Shown here: one piece after another, positions 5,612-14,690 of the stretch
Layout of the letters: every line of letters starts with the position of its first letter
How positions within the stretch are numbered: position 1 is the stretch's first letter
Assembly (NCBI GenBank): GCA_030066475.1
Contig: JASJBO010000196.1
Location: forward strand, 1-16,819
Length of the DNA: 16,819 nucleotides
Source: Myxococcota bacterium
GTDB lineage: Bacteria; Myxococcota_A; UBA9160; PR03
Reading direction: 5' to 3'
Position numbers and translations under genes: made by a program
The notes under the pieces: model-generated
Told to the model about the DNA's origin: nothing
The model's input: only the letters and a program-made list of their open reading frames with translations
The model's database searches: none

Positions 5612-7668
5612 GGGTAGAGCACCCGGTAGACGTGGAGGCTGCGCATCACGCGCTTCACGTAGCCGCGGGTCTGCGAGTACGGGATCGACTCGATCCACAC
5701 GTCCTCGGGCGCCTTGGCGTCGGCGAGCCAGCCCTCGACGGCCTCGGGGCCGGCGTTGTAGCTGGCCACCATGGCCGGCACGCGCGGCGCGCGCTCGGGG
5801 AAGCGGCGGGCGAGCTGGTCGAGGTAGAAGCCGCCGAGCCGCAGGTTCACGAGCGGCGCCAGCAGGGACTCGGGCGCGAAGGGCTCCAGGCCCACCTCGC
5901 TGGCGAGCCGCTCGCCGGTGCTCGGCATGATCTGCAGCAGCCCGAGCGCGCCCGTCACCGACACGACCTCGGCCCGGTAGCCGCTCTCCTCGCGCATCAC
6001 GGCGTGCACCAGCGCGGGCTCGACCGGGCTGCCGTCGGGCAGCGCGCGGCGCACCTCGTCGGCCCACGCGTCGGGCCAGGCCAGCCGCCACAGGTCGGCC
6101 TGCTGCGGCACGACGCCGCGCGCCAGCGGCTCGAGGTAGCTGCGCAGCACCAGGCGCTGCGCGCCGTGGAAGTCGCCCCCCGCCGCGTGCAGGCGCCCGA
6201 GCGCGAGGTGGTCGCGCAGGCTGCGCGCGCGCTGCGCCAGGGGCCGGAGCTCGGCGAGCCCCTCGTCGGTGAGCCCCGCGGCCAGCAGCGTCTGGGCGCG
6301 GAACAGGTCGACCGCGGCGAGTGCGTCGCGGCCCGCGGGCAGCGGCGCCTGCGTCGGCGCGGCGCCGGTCCCGCTGCCGAGCTGCTGGCCGGCGCGCCAG
6401 CCGTAGTAGCTGAAGGGGTACTCGGTCGCGATCGCGGCCAGCTCCTCGCGCGCCCGCACCGGCTCCTCGGGATCGAGCGCGCGCGCCGCCCAGTAGCGCG
6501 CCCCGAGGCGCTCGATCGGGTCGCGCTGGCGCCGCACCAGGTCGCGGAAGCGGCTGCGCGCCTCGGGCCGATCGCCTTCGCGATAGGCCAGCCAGCCGAG
6601 CTGCCACAGCGCCGAGTCGGCCATCGAGTCGCTCGCCGGGCCGCGCGCCACCCGCTCGAAGTGGGCGCGCGCCGCCTCGTGGCGGTCGCGTCCGGCGTGG
6701 AGCAGGCCGGCCAGGTAGCGCGCCCAGCTCGAGGAGGACGTGCCGGCGCGCCCGATGGCCTCGAGCCGCTCGATCGACTCCTCCACGCGGTCCTGGCGCG
6801 CCAGCGCGCGCGCCGCCCACACGCGCGCGTTCGGGTCGTCGTCGAGCGCCTCGAAGGCGGCGGCCGCCTCCGGATAGCGCCGCAGGCGGAACAGGCAGCG
6901 CGCGCGCCGCTCGCGGGCGTGCCCAGCGCGGGCCGAGGACAGGTCGCCCGCCGCGAGCGCGGCCTCGTACTCCGCCAGGGCCGCGGCGCTGTGCTGCTTG
7001 CGGTAGAGCCGGTCGGCGCGCTCCAGGTGGTCGCGGCCGCGCCGCAGCGATCGCTCGAGACGCGCTTCGAGCGCGTCGAGGCGTGTGGCAGCCGTCTGCG
7101 CCTCGGCGCTGGCGGGCGCCTCGACCCAGACCGTCCGGTAGTCCTGTGCGGCGGCTTCGATGGCTCCGCTGCGCTCGAGCGACTCCGCCAGCCGCAGCTG
7201 CAGCGGCGTGGGCTCGCGGACGCCGCTCTCGAGCGCGCGCCGCCAGGCGCGGTGCGCCGCGTCGAGCTGGCCACGCGCCGCGAGGGCATCGCCCAGCGCC
7301 TGCTCGAGCTCCCCGGCTAGCGGAGAGCGCGGCGCCTTCGCCAGCGCCTTGCGCAGGGTCGCCTCGGCGGGCTCGGGCTCGTTCGCCTCGAGCCACACGC
7401 GCGCCTCGAGCAGCGCCAGGTGGTCGGCCAGCTCGGGGTGCGCGCGCGCCGTCTCGGCCAGCTGCCGGGCGCCCTCCTTCGCGCCGTCCTTGCGCGCGGC
7501 CGCGCGCGCCGCGCGGATGCGAGTCGCCGCCGCGCGCACCTCGGGCGGCCACGCCCCACCCGAGACGGCGAACGACGAGGACGGCGGGGCCGGCGGGTCG
7601 TGCGGCGCAGCGCCGCACAGCCCCAGCCCGACTCCCACCACCACCACTGCGAGCTTGGCGGCGCGCAT
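5608..7668 (-). CDS. Soluble lytic murein transglycosylase (Slt70-like)
   Basis: A 686-residue periplasmic enzyme that cleaves the MurNAc-GlcNAc bond of peptidoglycan to leave 1,6-anhydro-MurNAc. Residues 1-21 (MRAAKLAVVVVGVGLGLCGAA) are a Sec signal. Residues 40-540 are a long series of helical hairpins with TPR-like repeats, as in the Slt70 superhelical ring. The catalytic domain begins near 550, with REES (559-562, catalytic E561), GALGLLQIMP (573-582) and ASYNAGP (635-641), all canonical for SLT family 1. ATG 7668 is chosen because it places the signal peptide at the N-terminus; an in-frame ATG at 7725 would add 19 residues, and neither has a strong Shine-Dalgarno sequence. It is first in an operon with the sugar kinase and the coiled-coil protein. 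Confidence 0.92.
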   Translation of the reverse strand: MRAAKLAVVVVGVGLGLCGAAPHDPPAPPSSSFAVSGGAWPPEVRAAATRIRAARAAARKDGAKEGARQLAETARAHPELADHLALLEARVWLEANEPEPAEATLRKALAKAPRSPLAGELEQALGDALAARGQLDAAHRAWRRALESGVREPTPLQLRLAESLERSGAIEAAAQDYRTVWVEAPASAEAQTAATRLDALEARLERSLRRGRDHLERADRLYRKQHSAAALAEYEAALAAGDLSSARAGHARERRARCLFRLRRYPEAAAAFEALDDDPNARVWAARALARQDRVEESIERLEAIGRAGTSSSSWARYLAGLLHAGRDRHEAARAHFERVARGPASDSMADSALWQLGWLAYREGDRPEARSRFRDLVRRQRDPIERLGARYWAARALDPEEPVRAREELAAIATEYPFSYYGWRAGQQLGSGTGAAPTQAPLPAGRDALAAVDLFRAQTLLAAGLTDEGLAELRPLAQRARSLRDHLALGRLHAAGGDFHGAQRLVLRSYLEPLARGVVPQQADLWRLAWPDAWADEVRRALPDGSPVEPALVHAVMREESGYRAEVVSVTGALGLLQIMPSTGERLASEVGLEPFAPESLLAPLVNLRLGGFYLDQLARRFPERAPRVPAMVASYNAGPEAVEGWLADAKAPEDVWIESIPYSQTRGYVKRVMRSLHVYRVLYP

Positions 7669-7740
7669 CGATCGCGAGTGTGCGGGAGGTCGTGGCGGTG
7701 TCAACGCGGTGCGGGCGGCGCGCATCGCTGCCGGGGGTCT

Positions 7741-7797
7741 GCGTCGACGCCGTCGATCCCCTCGCGCGGCGGCGCGTCGACGCCACCGATCCACTCG
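7741..7797. repeat. Paired direct repeats with palindromic cores, candidate operators
   Basis: Two 24-base copies (7741-7764 and 7774-7797) differ at only three positions and lie 33 bases apart. Each begins with the perfect 10-base palindrome GCGTCGACGC. They lie in the 146-base divergent gap between the transglycosylase and the GHL10-like lipoprotein, ending 17 bases before the latter's start. The spacing of about three helical turns would suit a dimeric regulator binding twice on one face. GC-rich words of this kind also occur by chance in this genome. Confidence 0.4.
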
Positions 7798-7814
7798 GAT
7801 AGCCTCCGCGCACC

Positions 7815-9092
7815 TTGGCGCCCGTTCTCGCCAACTCCTGGGTCCGCGGCGCCCTCGTGCTGGTCGTCTGCCTGGCGCTCGCCGCGTGCGACTCCGGCTC
7901 CGAGGACGACTCGCCGGCGGCCCCGCCGCCCGCGCCCGCGGCAGTGCCCGAGCCGGAGCCGCCCGCCCCGCCCCGCCTCGCGCTCTGGGTGCCGTGCGAA
8001 GGCTCCGTGCGCACGCTCGACGATCCCGCGCGCATCGCCGCGCTGATCGAGACGGCCCGCGCGATCGGAGCGACCGATCTGTTCGTGCAGGTCTACCGGG
8101 GCGGGCGCGCCTGGTTCGACTCGAGCATCGCCGACCCCGAGCCCCATCGGAGCGCACTCGAGCAGTCCGGGGTGGACGCCTTCGCGCAGCTGCTCGACGC
8201 CGCCCACGCGGCCGACCTGCGCGTGCACGCCTGGGCCAACGCGCTCTCGCTCTCGACGCGGCGCGACGCGAAGCTGCTGGCGCGGCTCGGCCCGGACGCC
8301 GTGCACGTCGACCGCCGCGGGCGCTCGGTGCTCGACTACCCGAAGCTCGAGGTGCCGCAGCCCGACCGCGACTGGTACCGGATGGGCACCCGCCAGGTCT
8401 GGCTCGATCCCGCCGCGCCCGCGGTCGGCACGACCCTGGCCGCGATCCTGGGCGAGCTGGTCGAGCGCTATCCGCACCTCGACGGCGTCCACCTCGACTA
8501 CATCCGCCACCCCGACGTGCTGCCCTTCAGCCCGGGCTCGCGCTTCGGCGTGGGCCTCGACTTCGGCTACGGCGAGGCGTCGCGCCGGCGCTTCGAGCGC
8601 GAGACGGGGCTGGTCGCGCCCTTCGGCGAGCGGCTCGGCAACGCCAACCGCTGGGACGACTGGCGGCGCGAGCGCGTCACCGAGGTGGTGCGGCAGGTGG
8701 CGGCCGCGACGCGCGCGGTGCGGCCGGGGATCGAGCTCTCGGCCGCGGTCTGGGCCTACGCCGACCGCGCCTATCTCGCGATCTTCCAGGACTGGCGGGG
8801 CTGGCTCGATGCCGGGATCCTCGATTTCGCCGTGCCCATGGTCTACACGCGCGACGACCGGCTGCTGCGCTACGTGAGCACCTCGGCCAGCCGGGGCGTG
8901 GGCGGCGAGCGCGTCTGGGTCGGCCTGGGCGCCTGGCTGTTCGCCAAGGAGCCGGCCCGCGCGCGCGCCCAGCTCGAGCTGGTGCGAGCGCTCGAGCCCG
9001 CCGGCGTGGCGCTGTTCTCGTACGACGCGCTGGCAGGCGCGCCGGAGCTGCGCGCCGCGCTGCGCGGAGCGCCCGGAGCGTCCGATGGGTGA
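7815..9092 (+). CDS. Glycoside-hydrolase-like lipoprotein (GHL10/DUF187 type)
   Basis: A 425-residue predicted lipoprotein. The signal runs to LAAC (lipid-modified C25) and is followed by an acidic and Pro/Ala-rich linker (26-53). From about 54 on it looks like a TIM-barrel of the GHL10/DUF187 group (Pfam PF02638), related to bacterial glycosidases: LFVQVYRGGRAWFDS (89-103), LRVHAWANAL (135-144), the hallmark DGVHLDYIRHP (223-233) and DFAVPMVYT (337-345). D223 and D228 are candidate active-site acids; the real substrate is unknown. The start is a TTG at 7815, the only start in frame that leaves a complete signal peptide. The end overlaps the start of queA by eight bases, so the two are probably co-transcribed, although the roles are unrelated. 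Confidence 0.83.
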   Translation: MAPVLANSWVRGALVLVVCLALAACDSGSEDDSPAAPPPAPAAVPEPEPPAPPRLALWVPCEGSVRTLDDPARIAALIETARAIGATDLFVQVYRGGRAWFDSSIADPEPHRSALEQSGVDAFAQLLDAAHAADLRVHAWANALSLSTRRDAKLLARLGPDAVHVDRRGRSVLDYPKLEVPQPDRDWYRMGTRQVWLDPAAPAVGTTLAAILGELVERYPHLDGVHLDYIRHPDVLPFSPGSRFGVGLDFGYGEASRRRFERETGLVAPFGERLGNANRWDDWRRERVTEVVRQVAAATRAVRPGIELSAAVWAYADRAYLAIFQDWRGWLDAGILDFAVPMVYTRDDRLLRYVSTSASRGVGGERVWVGLGAWLFAKEPARARAQLELVRALEPAGVALFSYDALAGAPELRAALRGAPGASDG

Positions 9093-10125
9093 GCTCGACC
9101 TCTCCGAGTTCGACTACGAGCTGCCCGCCGCCTCGATCGCCCAGCAGCCCGCCGCGCGCCGCGAGGACGCGCGGCTGCTGGTGCTGTCGCGCGCCGGGGA
9201 GCCGAGCCGGCACGGCCACGTGCGCGAGCTGGGCCGCTTCCTGCGCGCGGGCGACCTGCTGGTGGTCAACGCCACCCGCGTCGTGCCGGCGCGCCTGCGC
9301 GGCGCCAAGCGGACGGGTGGGCGCGCCGAGGCGCTGGTGCTGGGGCCCGTGCCCGGTCGGCCGGGCGCCTGGCGCGCGCTGGTCCGCTGCGGCGGGCGCC
9401 TGCGCCCCGGTCTCGCCTTCCGCTTCGAGTCCGGGAGCGAGGCCTTCGAGGCCGAGATCGCCGCGGTCGGCGCGGACGGCGAGGTGGAGCTCCAGGCCGA
9501 CCCCGCCGCGTCGCCCTACCGCGTGGGCGAGCCGCCGCTGCCGCCCTACATCGAGCGCCGCGCGCCCGAGACGGAGGACCGCGAGCGCTACCAGACCGTG
9601 TTCGCGCGCGCGCCGGGATCGGTGGCGGCGCCGACCGCGGGCCTGCACCTGACGCAGCCGCTGCTCGGGTCGCTCGCCGACGCGGGCGTGGCCTACGCCG
9701 AGGTGGTGCTGCACGTCGGGCCGGGGACCTTCCGTCCGCTGCGCGCCGAGGATCTGGCGCGCGGCCGACTGCACGCCGAGCGCTTCGAGCTGCCCGAGGC
9801 CACCGCCGCGGCGATCGCCGCGGCGCGCGAGCGCGGCGGCCGCGTGGTGGCGGTCGGCACCACCACGACCCGGGTGCTCGAGGCGTGCGCGGCAGCGGGC
9901 GGCCAGGTCCGCGCGGGCGGCGGCGAGACCGACCTGTTCCTGCGGCCCGGCGCCCGCTTCGCCGTGGTCGACGCGCTGCTCACGAACTTCCACCTGCCGC
10001 GCTCGTCGCTGCTGCTGCTGGTGGCCGCCTTCGCCGGCCGCGAGCGGGTGCTCGCGGCCTACGCGGACGCCGTGCGGCGCGGCTATCGCTTCTACTCGTA
10101 CGGCGACGCCATGCTGATCGAGTGA
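9085..10125 (+). CDS. queA: tRNA preQ1(34) S-adenosylmethionine ribosyltransferase-isomerase
   Basis: A full-length 346-residue QueA. It transfers and isomerises the ribosyl part of S-adenosylmethionine onto preQ1 at the tRNA wobble position, giving epoxyqueuosine. Conserved blocks run throughout: FDYELPAASIAQQP (9-22), VVNATRVVPARLRG (60-73), PLPPYIERR (151-159), RYQTVFARAPGSVAAPTAGLHLT (168-190), HVGPGTFRPL (210-219), TTTTRVLE (259-266), TDLFLRPG (282-289), LLTNFHLPRSSLLLLVAAFAG (298-318) and RFYSYGDAMLI (335-345). The ATG at 9085 lies inside the end of the lipoprotein gene with GGAG upstream. tgt follows after six bases, the usual queuosine pair. Confidence 0.97.
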   Translation: MGELDLSEFDYELPAASIAQQPAARREDARLLVLSRAGEPSRHGHVRELGRFLRAGDLLVVNATRVVPARLRGAKRTGGRAEALVLGPVPGRPGAWRALVRCGGRLRPGLAFRFESGSEAFEAEIAAVGADGEVELQADPAASPYRVGEPPLPPYIERRAPETEDRERYQTVFARAPGSVAAPTAGLHLTQPLLGSLADAGVAYAEVVLHVGPGTFRPLRAEDLARGRLHAERFELPEATAAAIAAARERGGRVVAVGTTTTRVLEACAAAGGQVRAGGGETDLFLRPGARFAVVDALLTNFHLPRSSLLLLVAAFAGRERVLAAYADAVRRGYRFYSYGDAMLIE

Positions 10126-11311
<1,186 letters not shown>

Positions 11312-11327
11312 AACGGAGCTTCCCGCT

Positions 11328-11374
11328 GCCGCCCCGCTACCGGCGGCCTGCCTCAAGCGGGCCTTCCCGCCCGC
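11328..11374. other. Two short GC hairpins after tgt, possible weak terminator
   Basis: GCCGCC/GGCGGC with an 8-base loop (11328-11347) and GCGGGC/GCCCGC with a 6-base loop (11357-11374) lie between tgt and the MCP gene. There is no T-run after either, so factor-independent termination is doubtful; they may only lower read-through. Confidence 0.3.
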
Positions 11375-11390
11375 CGATTGATCCGGCGAC

Positions 11391-13097
11391 GTGGCCGCGG
11401 AACGACCGGATGCCAGGCGGGACCCGAGCGCCCGGAGCGCCTCGCAGCGACTGCACCGCAGGGCGCTGCTCGGCGGGGCCTGCGCCCTGCTCGTGGTCGC
11501 CCTGGTGGGGGTCGCCGCCGGCGCGCTGCTCGAGAGCCGGCCCTTCGCCGTGGCGGTGGCGCTCGCCGCAGCGGCCGGCGCCGGGGCGGGGCTGGCCGTC
11601 TACCTGCGCCGCGTGCTCACACCGATCGATCTGGCGCTCGACACGGTGCGCCGGCTCGCGGCTGGGGAGATGGAGGCGCGCGTCGACGCGAACGCGCTGG
11701 GGGCGCTGCGCGACGTGGGGGAGGCGGTCAACCGGGCCGGGGAGCGGCTCGCGCAGATGATCGCGCGGCTGCGCTCCACCTCGGAGCGGCTCGCCGAGCT
11801 GCCGGGTCGCTTCGGCGAGACGATCGGGCAGATCCAGGGTGCGGCCGAGGAGCAGGAGGAGGCCGTCGAGGAGACCGCCTCGCTGATGGCGGACATCAAC
11901 GCCTCGATCAAGGGCATCGACACCGAGGTCGAGAGCCTCTCGACCGTGACCGAGGAGGCCTCGTCCTCCATCCTGGAGATGGGCAGCTCGATCGACGAGG
12001 TGGCCCGCAGCGCGGCCGCGTTGCACCAGTCGGTCGACTCGAGCACCGCGTCGATCCACCAGATCAGCGCCAGCATCCGCCAGGTCGCGGAGAGCGCGGA
12101 CGCGGTCGAGGGCATGGCCGAGGAGAGCGCGGCGGCCATGACCGAGATGGACCGCGCCATCCAGCAGGTGGGCGAGCACGTGAGCGGCGCCTCGGTGCTG
12201 ACCGAGCGCGTCAGCCAGGAGGCCGAGTCGGGCTCGTCGGCGGTGCACGTCACGATCGAGGGCATCGAGACGATCCGCACCCTCACCCACGACGCGCGCG
12301 ACGTGCTCGAGCGGCTGGCCGAGCGGATCGGCGAGATCGGCGAGATCCTCGACGTGATCGGCAGCATCAACGAGGAGACCAACCTGCTGTCGCTCAACGC
12401 GGCGATCATCGCCGCGCAGGCCGGCGAGCAGGGCAAGGCGTTCGCCGTGGTGGCCAACCACGTCAAGACGCTGGCCCAGCGCACGGGGTCGAGCACCAAG
12501 GAGATCGAGCGCCTGATCGTGGCCGTGCAGGAGGAGTCGAAGAACGCGGTCGAGGCGATGGGGAGCGGCATGCAGGCCGTCGAGACCGGCGTCGAGCGCT
12601 CGCGCCGCGCCGGCGAGGCGCTCGAGGCGATCCGCACGTCGGCGCGCGAGGCGAGCTCGCGGGTGGCCGAGATCTCGCGCGCGACCACCGAGCAGACCCG
12701 CAACTCGACCCACGTCGCCGAGGCCGCGCAGAAGACCTCGCACATGGTGCAGCAGATCTCGGGCGCGATGGGCGAGCAGCGCCGCGCCGGCGACAACATG
12801 CTGCGCAACGCCGAGTCGGCGCTCGAGCTGTGCCGCCAGGTGCACCGCTCGACCGAGGAGCAGCGTCAGAGCAGCCGCTTCGTGCGCGAGAACATCGGAT
12901 CGATCACCGAGATGATCCGCGCCTTCCAGGAGAACACCGCCTCGCACAGCCGCGCCAGCGAGTCCGTCTCCGCCACCGCCTCGCACATCCTCGACGTCGC
13001 CCGCAAGACCACCCGCAGCCTTCCCCCTCTGCTCGAAGCCGTCGAGCAACTCCGCCAGGAAGCCACCGCCCTCTCCACCGACCTCGACTCCGAATAG
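11391..13097 (+). CDS. Methyl-accepting chemotaxis-type protein without periplasmic sensor
   Basis: A 568-residue membrane signal transducer. Two hydrophobic segments (about 26-47 and 51-72) are separated by only the few residues ESRP, so there is essentially no periplasmic domain. A HAMP-like linker follows (about 73-125), then a long helical signalling region to the C-terminus. The hairpin tip is INEETNLLSLNAAIIAAQAGE (326-346) continuing QGKAFAVVANHVKTLAQRT, clearly the MCP signature but with NAAIIAAQAGE where the common form is NAAIEAARAGE. Many Glu/Gln pairs could be methylation sites. The start is GTG at 11391 with a poor ribosome site; no better start precedes the membrane segments. 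No CheA, CheW, CheR or CheB gene is in the window, so its partners are elsewhere. It may sense membrane or cytoplasmic signals, or serve a non-chemotactic pathway. Confidence 0.9.
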   Translation: MAAERPDARRDPSARSASQRLHRRALLGGACALLVVALVGVAAGALLESRPFAVAVALAAAAGAGAGLAVYLRRVLTPIDLALDTVRRLAAGEMEARVDANALGALRDVGEAVNRAGERLAQMIARLRSTSERLAELPGRFGETIGQIQGAAEEQEEAVEETASLMADINASIKGIDTEVESLSTVTEEASSSILEMGSSIDEVARSAAALHQSVDSSTASIHQISASIRQVAESADAVEGMAEESAAAMTEMDRAIQQVGEHVSGASVLTERVSQEAESGSSAVHVTIEGIETIRTLTHDARDVLERLAERIGEIGEILDVIGSINEETNLLSLNAAIIAAQAGEQGKAFAVVANHVKTLAQRTGSSTKEIERLIVAVQEESKNAVEAMGSGMQAVETGVERSRRAGEALEAIRTSAREASSRVAEISRATTEQTRNSTHVAEAAQKTSHMVQQISGAMGEQRRAGDNMLRNAESALELCRQVHRSTEEQRQSSRFVRENIGSITEMIRAFQENTASHSRASESVSATASHILDVARKTTRSLPPLLEAVEQLRQEATALSTDLDSE

Positions 13098-13141
13098 CCC
13101 GACGCGCGGACCCGAGGCGGGGACGTCCCTCCTTCCCTTCC

Positions 13142-14101
13142 CTACCCCCGGAGCTCTTCGAGCGCGACGCTGAGGGCGGCGTGGAAGGGGAGCGTGTCGC
13201 CGAGGGCGGCGGGGACGATGCGGAGGTCCTGGGAGAGGAAGGGCCAAACGTGGCGGGCGACGCGCTCTCGGACGGGGCGCAGGCAGAGCGCCTCGCCGGC
13301 GGCGGTGGGGATGGTGCCGAGCACGATCGCCTCGGGCGCCACGGTGAAGACCAGCGCCACCAGGCCGCGCGCGAGGTAGTCGTTGTAGCGGTCCATCTCG
13401 GCGGTGGCGAAGGGGTCGCCCTCGCGCGCCGCCGCCACCAGCTCCTCGGGACGCGCGTGCTCGCGCCCGCCGGCGAGCGCCGCCACGCGGCTGTCGGCGG
13501 GGGTGATCGCGCGCAGCCGGCGCGTCCAGGAGCGACCGCCGATGTACGCCTCGAGGCAGCCGCGCAGGCCGCACGAACAGGGCTCGCCCTCCCACTCGAT
13601 GGGCATGTGGCCCACCTCGCCGGCGCTCGAGAACACGCCGCGGTGGAGCCTGCCGCCGAGGATCAGCCCGCCGCCCACGCCGGTCGACATCGTGAGGTAC
13701 ACCACGTGCGAGAGGCCGCGCCCCGCCCCGAAGTGCCACTCCGCCAGCGCTCCGGCGTTCGCATCGTTCTCGATGCGGACCGGGACACCGAGCGCCGCGC
13801 GCAGGTGGTCGCGTACCGGCACCCGGCCCCAGCCGGGCAGGTTCGGCGGATCGAGGATCAGCCCCCGCTCGGCGTCGAGCGGTCCCGGCGCCGACACGCC
13901 CACCGCCGCGAGGTCTCCGGCTCCGGCCCCGGCCTTGCCGAGCACCTCGCGGGCGTGCTCGACCACGCGGGCCAGGTCCTGCTCGGGCTCGCCACACAGC
14001 GGCATCGGCAGGCGCACGCTGGCGTCGATCCGCCCGGTCTCGTCCCCGACGGCCAGGGCCAGCTTGGTGCCGCCGATGTCGATTCCGAGCAGGCGCGCCA
14101 C
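13142..14101 (-). CDS. ROK-family sugar kinase (glucokinase-like)
   Basis: A 319-residue ROK kinase that phosphorylates a hexose or amino sugar with ATP. Seen: phosphate-binding GIDIGGTK (6-13), ENDANAGALAE (111-121, catalytic D113), STGVGGGLILGG (139-150) and the ROK zinc motif H165 with C175, C177 and C182 (PCSCGLRGCLEAY). There is no helix-turn-helix N-terminus, so this is an enzyme, not a ROK repressor. The start is GTG at 14101, chosen because GGGGAG precedes it at good spacing and the beta strand RLLGIDIGG begins at once; the open frame extends further without coding signs. It converges with the MCP gene over a 44-base gap and diverges from the lipoprotein gene. Glucose, GlcNAc, MurNAc or ManNAc cannot be told apart by eye. 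Confidence 0.92.
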   Translation of the reverse strand: MARLLGIDIGGTKLALAVGDETGRIDASVRLPMPLCGEPEQDLARVVEHAREVLGKAGAGAGDLAAVGVSAPGPLDAERGLILDPPNLPGWGRVPVRDHLRAALGVPVRIENDANAGALAEWHFGAGRGLSHVVYLTMSTGVGGGLILGGRLHRGVFSSAGEVGHMPIEWEGEPCSCGLRGCLEAYIGGRSWTRRLRAITPADSRVAALAGGREHARPEELVAAAREGDPFATAEMDRYNDYLARGLVALVFTVAPEAIVLGTIPTAAGEALCLRPVRERVARHVWPFLSQDLRIVPAALGDTLPFHAALSVALEELRG

Positions 14102-14147
14102 GAGCAACTCCCCATCCGACGGTCGCAACCCTAGCGCGAAGCCGGCG

Positions 14148-14214
14148 CCGCGCGGTCCGGGAGACGACTCAACCGCCTCGATCGGCCCGCCGATACGGAG
14201 AGCGGACCGCGCGG
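14148..14214. repeat. Nested inverted repeats in divergent promoter region
   Basis: Perfect 12-base arms CCGCGCGGTCCG (14148-14159) and CGGACCGCGCGG (14203-14214) are separated by 43 bases, within which ATCGGC-CC-GCCGAT (14181-14194) forms an inner inverted repeat. Each outer arm itself contains the palindrome CCGCGCGG. The element occupies the middle of the 148-base gap between the ROK kinase and the lipoprotein operon. It could be a pair of operator sites or a cruciform/RNA structure in a leader. Confidence 0.55.
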
Positions 14215-14249
14215 TGGTGGGCTCGCCCCCTGCCGTAGGGAGGACCTGC

Positions 14250-14690
14250 ATGCGAGCCGCTCCGCTCACGACCGTCGCCAAGCTCTGCGTCGCCCTTGGC
14301 GTCACGCTGGCCGCGACCACCGGCTGCCTGATGCCCCGGGGTGGCAGCGTGTTCGAGGACACCCAGCGTCGCTACACGCAGCTGATCCGCTGGTCGGAGT
14401 TCGAGCGCGCCGCCCAGATGGTCGACCCCGAGGCGAAGGCCGACTTCACCGCCCGTGCGCGCGAGCTCGGCGCCCTGCACTTCATGGACTACGAAGTCCA
14501 GTCGGTCGAGTTCGACGAAGAGGGCAAGAACGCCACCGTGATGGTCACCTACGACGCCTACCAGCGCGCCAGCGCCAACGTCGTCTCGTTCCGCGAGCGC
14601 CAGCAGTGGCGTCAGGACCCGGAGACGAAGCAGTGGGTGGTGAGCCCCCGCATGGAGCCCCGCGAGTACCAGCCGGAGACCCCGTTCTGA
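14250..14690 (+). CDS. Small predicted lipoprotein
   Basis: A 146-residue exported protein of unknown function. A basic, then hydrophobic leader ends in TTGC (C26), a slightly unusual lipobox, so lipid attachment is likely but not certain. The mature part (27-146) reads as one small domain: an initial helix FEDTQRRYTQLIRWSEFERAAQMV (35-58) followed by alternating strands (YEVQSVEFDEEGKNATVMVTYDAY, then VVSFRERQQWRQDPETKQWVVSP), reminiscent of NTF2/SnoaL-like or DUF4440-like folds. This is a fold impression, not an identification. The ATG has GGGAGG five to six bases upstream. Its stop overlaps the likely start of the REC-PilZ gene, making it first in a three-gene operon. Confidence 0.82.
   Translation: MRAAPLTTVAKLCVALGVTLAATTGCLMPRGGSVFEDTQRRYTQLIRWSEFERAAQMVDPEAKADFTARARELGALHFMDYEVQSVEFDEEGKNATVMVTYDAYQRASANVVSFRERQQWRQDPETKQWVVSPRMEPREYQPETPF

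Noticed and set aside
5398..7320. Long plus-strand open frame (640 residues) opposite the kinase and transglycosylase
   Set aside because: Low-complexity Arg/Ala/Gly/Leu composition, no motif, antisense to secure genes.
13120..13129. GGGACGTCCC palindrome between the convergent MCP and ROK genes as a terminator
   Set aside because: It has no loop bases and no T-run; too short to call.
11337..13997. 886-residue minus-strand open frame opposite the MCP gene, entering the ROK gene in another frame
   Set aside because: It lacks motifs and covers genes whose active-site signatures are clear in their own frames.
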